Assembly: GCA_034620365.1 (NCBI GenBank)
Contig: JAQGEQ010000058.1
Location: 186,001-250,000 of the forward strand
Length of the DNA: 64,000 bases
DNA from: Pegea sp. RAD2-039
Taxonomy: Eukaryota; Chordata; Thaliacea; Salpida; Salpidae
Direction: 5' to 3'
A model generated the notes under the pieces. The model did no database searches, had not been told where the DNA came from, and saw nothing but the letters and a program-made list of their open reading frames with translations. Shown one piece after another: positions 59,347 through 64,000 of the stretch (the stretch's first letter is position 1; every line of letters begins with the position of its first letter). The translations under genes and the position numbers were made by a program.

Positions 59347-61967
59347 ATGGCTGACACAAGACGTAGAGTCAAGCTATACACACTAAACAACACAAGACAA
59401 TGGGACGATCGTGGCACTGGACATGTGGAAGCGGCCCATAATGACCGCCATGAAGGCATGACTTTAATGGTCCGCGCAGAATCAGACGGCAAGTTACTAC
59501 TGGAGTCAAAAATTCAACCTGATACAGCGTACCAAAAGCAACAGGAGACACTGATAGTATGGTCGGAGACTGAAAGTTCTGATTTAGCTTTAAGTTTTCA
59601 AGAGAAAGCTGGTTGTGATGAAATTTGGGAAAAGATTTGCGAAGTAAGTTGTCGATGATGTTGCTAGTTTTAATTACTTGTGTCTCAGGTTCAAGGTAAA
59701 GATCCTTCAGTTGATATCACACAAGATATGCCAGATGATGGCGAAGATGATGAAGATGATGTGTCCAGTGGACGTGCTGATGATGGTATGGATGGTCTAC
59801 AACACCAGTCCACATCACCTTATTCACTGCCACAATGTGAATTAAGTGAATTAGATGATATCGCTGAGTGTTTCTCCTTCTCAATGAGAACTCAAGTCGG
59901 TAGAGAACAGTTATCACGTTCACTAGAAGAAAACAATTACATCCCCAAACTTCTGGATTTATTCCGTCAATGTGAAGACTTAGAAGATCTCACTAACTTA
60001 CACAAACTATTTGAGATTATCAAAGTGGTTTTTCTGCTCAATAAAACCAGCGTTTTTGAAGTGTTAATACAAGAAGAGAACATAATGAGTGTAATTGGAT
60101 GTTTAGAGTATGACCCAACATTACAACAACCTCGTAAACATCGTCAATATCTAATGGCTGGTGTCAAGTTCAAAGAAGTCCTTCCAATTATCAACGTCGA
60201 ACTTCGAAAAAAGATTCATCAAACTTTTAGATTACAATATATACAAGATGTTGTCTTGCCAACACCTTCAGTGTTTGATGAGAACATGCTATCAACGTTA
60301 GCTTCAGTTATATTTTTTAATAAAGTAAGTAGTAATTGAATGAAACTTTCTCTAGTTTCATCACCTCTTTCATATTTTAGGTTGAAATTGTGAATCTTGT
60401 TCAAGAAGATCATCAACTCTTACCAAATCTTTTTAAAGACATGTCAGATGAAAATATTGATGATAAAAGAAGATGTGAGCTCGCTGGTTTCCTCCGAGAA
60501 CTACTCTGCTTGGCTCAAACTCTCCAACCACCTGCTAAGGAAGACTTCTTCAAAAATCTCAGCAAACTTGGCATCTTGAATGGAATCGAGCAATTATTTT
60601 CATGTGATGATCGTCAAGCACATCGAATCGCTGTCGACATCTTCCAACATGTAGTCGAGAATAATCCTTCGATGGTACGCGATTTTGCTAATCAGGAAAT
60701 GAATCGAGATACAAGTGAAAATGGAGACGAAACCCTCTACTTGGTTAATATGCTCATCGAACAAATGATCTGTGATCCTGACCCTGAATTAAGTGCTGCG
60801 ATGCAACTAAACGGACTTTTACGGATACTACTCGACCCTGAGAACATGGTGGCGAAAAATAATGAGAAAACTGAATTCCTTGGCTTCTTCTATCGCCACT
60901 GTATGCACGTATTGATGGCTCCTGTACTAGCTAACACAGCTGATGAAAGCGGACCTTCTAAAGATGATTATCAGACAGCTAATCTCCTCAGCATCATTCT
61001 TGATATCATCACCTTTTCAGTAGAACATCACACATACCATGTCAAGAACTACATCCTGACTAAAGATCTGTTGCGTAGAGTCCTGGTCCTTTTAAAATCT
61101 AGGTACAAGTTTCTGTGTCTCGCTGCTCTTCGTTTTATGAGACGAATTGTAAGCAAGCAAGATGAGTTTTATAATCGTTACATCATCAAAGGTGACCTCT
61201 TTAAACCTGTTGTAGATGAACTCTTCTTGTCAGGAAGAAGATACAATTTGATTAATTCAGCGATTCTGGAAATGTTTGAATTTATCAACACAGAAAAAGT
61301 GAAATCTCTCATCAGCTACATCATCCAGCAGCACTTCGATCGTCTCGAAGCCATCGATTATGTTCAAACATTCGTCAAATTAAAGAGCAGTTTCGATCAA
61401 CAACAAGATCGCCAACTCAACAGCAGTCTCGTATCCAGTGGAACTGAAGACGATTCATCATCAGTGTCTCTATGCACACGCTTCGCGCGTGATGTTGGAT
61501 CGATGGATGAACAGGAAGAGAACTGGTTCGATCGCGATGGTAGTGATAGTCCTGTTGATGAAGACACAACTGGGGTACTAGGTCTGGATGTAGCTGATGA
61601 TGAAGATTCGTTTGAAGTAGCTCCTCGAATTAATATCGGGAGCATCCTGGAAGATCAGAGATCTTCTACGGACTTTTGTGAGAGATCAAACGGAGGTGGT
61701 CTCCAAGAAAAGCTAAAAATTGAGATCAATATTCCTTCGGTGGTAAAAGGAGTGAATGGCGTTGAGAATAAGCCAGCAGCAGCAGCAATTGTCACGAACG
61801 GACTTGTCGGTCTCGTCGACTACAGTGATGATTCTGATGATGAAGATTCACCAAAGGCGGAAGAATCCACAGATGACGTCATCACACGTAGTGAAGAAGT
61901 GACGAAAGGCGACGATGATGGTGCTCCTGTTAACAAGAAACCTCGCGTGGCTGTCAACGCTGAATGA
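59347..61967 (+). CDS. PPP4R3 (SMEK): Protein phosphatase 4 regulatory subunit 3
   Basis: Regulatory subunit of the PP4 Ser/Thr phosphatase complex, which acts in DNA repair, chromatin and stress signalling. Three exons: 59347-59643, 59689-60324, 60381-61967; 839 aa, close to human SMEK1/2 length. The N-terminal EVH1/PH-like domain (about 1-100; [36 protein letters not shown]) binds F-x-x-P substrates. It is followed by the conserved SMK-1/armadillo region (about 165-360; [23 protein letters not shown]), more ARM helices ([18 protein letters not shown]) and an acidic tail with [10 protein letters not shown] and a C-terminal basic K-K-P-R. ATG at 59347 is preferred over 59335 because family members start M-x-D-T-R-R-R-V. 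Only two introns, both short (45 and 56 bp). Confidence 0.95.
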
Positions 61968-64000
61968 TGTTCTTGTTGCTATGGGCGCATCGAGACCCTT
62001 GGTCAGTTAACGACCATTTAAACAGTATTCATTTGTTGCAACTAAAACTTTGCCGCGCCCTTCGTGCCCCCTTCGATCACCTAGCAACCAACTTTTTTAC
62101 TCTTTCTCGTCGCTAAACTTCAACCTCCTAACCTTTTTCGGCTCTATTTAATCTCTTTGATTTGGATAAAACTTCCCATTTGCCAAACAATTTGTTCACT
62201 TTCACTTCAGGTGTTGCAAATCTTTATTGAGGTAGCACCGCGGTCGTGACGTCATCACCTCGCCGCGATGGCATCTTAAGAAGCAATTTAAAATGTGAAA
62301 TCGACGGGGCCACTGTGAAATAAGGACATTTTGTTACCGAGTGTCGTTGAGGTGCTTTGTTGTGACGGAGAAGTAGCGAGCGGATGTAATGTGGTCTGGT
62401 CGCCTAGCAACCACTCAGTGAATTACACAACACTCTGGTACTTTGATAGTTGGTTGATTGGTCCGTCACTACTACTGTTCGGCGGAAACCCATTTCGTTA
62501 AGCTTCTAAACTGCTATCCAGCAGACGATTTTGTACATGTAGAACAATTATCCTTTTTTGTACCACTCACTATAAAAAAAAAGATGTCATCGCGAGTCCA
62601 ACGCGATCTAATCTAATTTGACGAATATTGAATTTGAATGTGATTTCGACTGAAATATTTCCCGATAAATCCTTCAAGGTCAACTAGCTCATTTAGAAAA
62701 ATGCCGATTATATGATGGAGATTGTTCAATTGATTTTTATCTTTTTTTTCTTGATTCTCACTTAGGTGTTTTTGAGGTGAGGAAAGTTGACAAAATTGTT
62801 TGTTGCAAAGTTTCCTATCAAGAAGAAGAAGATGATGATGACGACGAAGTTTAATTATTATTGTGAGTAAGGAATATTTGTTGACTTTTCTTTATTTTCG
62901 TTTTCTATATAAAAAATTAATTTGTGTAAAACCCAATACAATATCCTCTGAATTATTTGATGTGTTGATGAAGACAAGTTAAATGATCTGCAGCAAAAAT
63001 CCTAAACCACTTAACTTAAAGCTCTATATATAGAAAGTAAATTGAAAGTTGCTTGAGCAAACAAGAGAGTATGTGAGGAAGTTTTGACCTGAACATTTGT
63101 GAGTTATAGCAGACGAAATTTGTAGTGATATCGTGAATCATTGATGCGTGGAACTACAAAAGAATTCTATTTCACTACTAAAGCTGGAAATTCAGTTTGA
63201 TAAATTTGTTTTCACAACTATAAGTGCAAGATACAATCTAGATAAATACTTGATGTGTTTACTGTTAACAAGAAAAACTTCTGATTGTCTGAAGACTTGT
63301 CAATTTCCTTTAATTGTTTCATAATTAAATTCAACGTTTTGTTTGCATTTAATGAAAATCAAATAGAAAAGTTGATTAGGATAACATTTTAAATCCAAAT
63401 TTTCTTTTGAATACATACACTAGGCAATACGGAAATATTTAGGGACATTTTTATGCAAATTAACTTCCTTTTGCCATCATTACAGTTTAAAATCTACTTT
63501 CCATATTAAACTAAAATAAACTTTTAATTTAATCAAGAAAACATCTCGAAAAATACTTAAAGTATAAAAATATCTCATCTACAATATTAGATGATACAAA
63601 ATTGTAAGTAAAAGTCCAACTCATCACTTGGTCAGAAATACTTTTTCAGACTAATTACATAACGTGAAGTTAATTGAAATGTTTAAGGTTTGCTCCTAAT
63701 CTTTTAATAAACGATTTTTATTTTACTATTATTATTAAACTTTATTCTATTTTTAAGTCAAATACCCATCTAACTTCAAGACAGAGAAAATGCACAAAAC
63801 CAAACAACTAAAATTATTTAATACTAATTCACCTTAAAATATTCAACCAATTAAATCACAAGAAAGTTTGTTTCAAAACAAATATTTATAAACAACTTTT
63901 AAGTTTGAAATTATGCTAAACTTACATTTACTAAATGTTTAGAAAGTGTTAAATAGATAAAAATTTGATTGACTTATACAGTAATAGAAAACTGTTTATA
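61968..64000. other. PP4R3 3' UTR and flank
   Basis: The first 900 bp or so are GC-richer than the surroundings, with one TGACGTCA (62247-62254), and probably form the 3' UTR of PP4R3. After about 62.9 kb the sequence becomes AT-rich with no coding signal to the window end. Confidence 0.5.

Noticed and set aside
59717..59923. Minus-strand frames opposite PP4R3 exons (also at 60219-60416 and 61397-61645)
   Set aside because: Shadows of a strongly supported conserved gene on the plus strand.

Overview
The window looks like nuclear DNA from an invertebrate animal. It is very AT-rich, genes are split by GT-AG introns (from 45 bp to over 1 kb), and the proteins are metazoan (adhesion GPCR, QSOX, Ig/FN3 receptor, PLAT-lipoxygenase, RPP38, PP4R3). 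CR1/jockey-like LINE fragments and tRNA-derived SINEs are present. The phylum cannot be fixed from this sequence. Very close gene spacing at the right end would suit a lineage with operons and spliced-leader trans-splicing (for example tunicates, hydrozoans or ctenophores), but that is inference.

Layout, left to right: AT-rich spacer with a broken LINE (about 2.35-5.06 kb); a 40-exon adhesion GPCR on + (7039-19941) with a CUB domain, 25 EGF modules, a GAIN/GPS region and 7TM; spacer; a 14-exon QSOX sulfhydryl oxidase on + ending in KDEL (24401-27063); spacer; a 22-exon single-pass Ig/FN3 receptor on + (29321-36895) with a 39-bp minisatellite in one intron; a SINE-rich spacer (38.7-39.5 and 43.0-43.4 kb) flanking a small unidentified minus-strand gene (42179-42683); a second broken LINE (about 44.9-47.9 kb); a 14-exon lipoxygenase on - (48345-52375) with a relic lipoxygenase exon behind it (53041-53125); a 4-kb gene-poor stretch; then RPP38 (57170-59315) and PP4R3/SMEK (59347-61967) head to tail on +, only 31 bp apart.

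Exon structures were assembled by hand from splice signals, reading phase and family conservation. Every complete gene model sums to a whole number of codons: 1752 aa GPCR, 550 aa QSOX, 1315 aa Ig/FN3 receptor, 691 aa lipoxygenase, 201 aa RPP38, 839 aa PP4R3. Most genes are functionally unrelated neighbours. The exception is RPP38-PP4R3, whose spacing suggests co-transcription. No classic bacterial-type system (CRISPR, operons with Shine-Dalgarno sites, insertion sequences) is present. The most notable points are the KDEL-tailed QSOX, the GPCR with a damaged autoproteolysis site and a fresh five-exon EGF duplication, the cytokine-receptor-like features of the Ig/FN3 protein, the RPP38-PP4R3 pair, and a strong local excess of the palindrome TGACGTCA.
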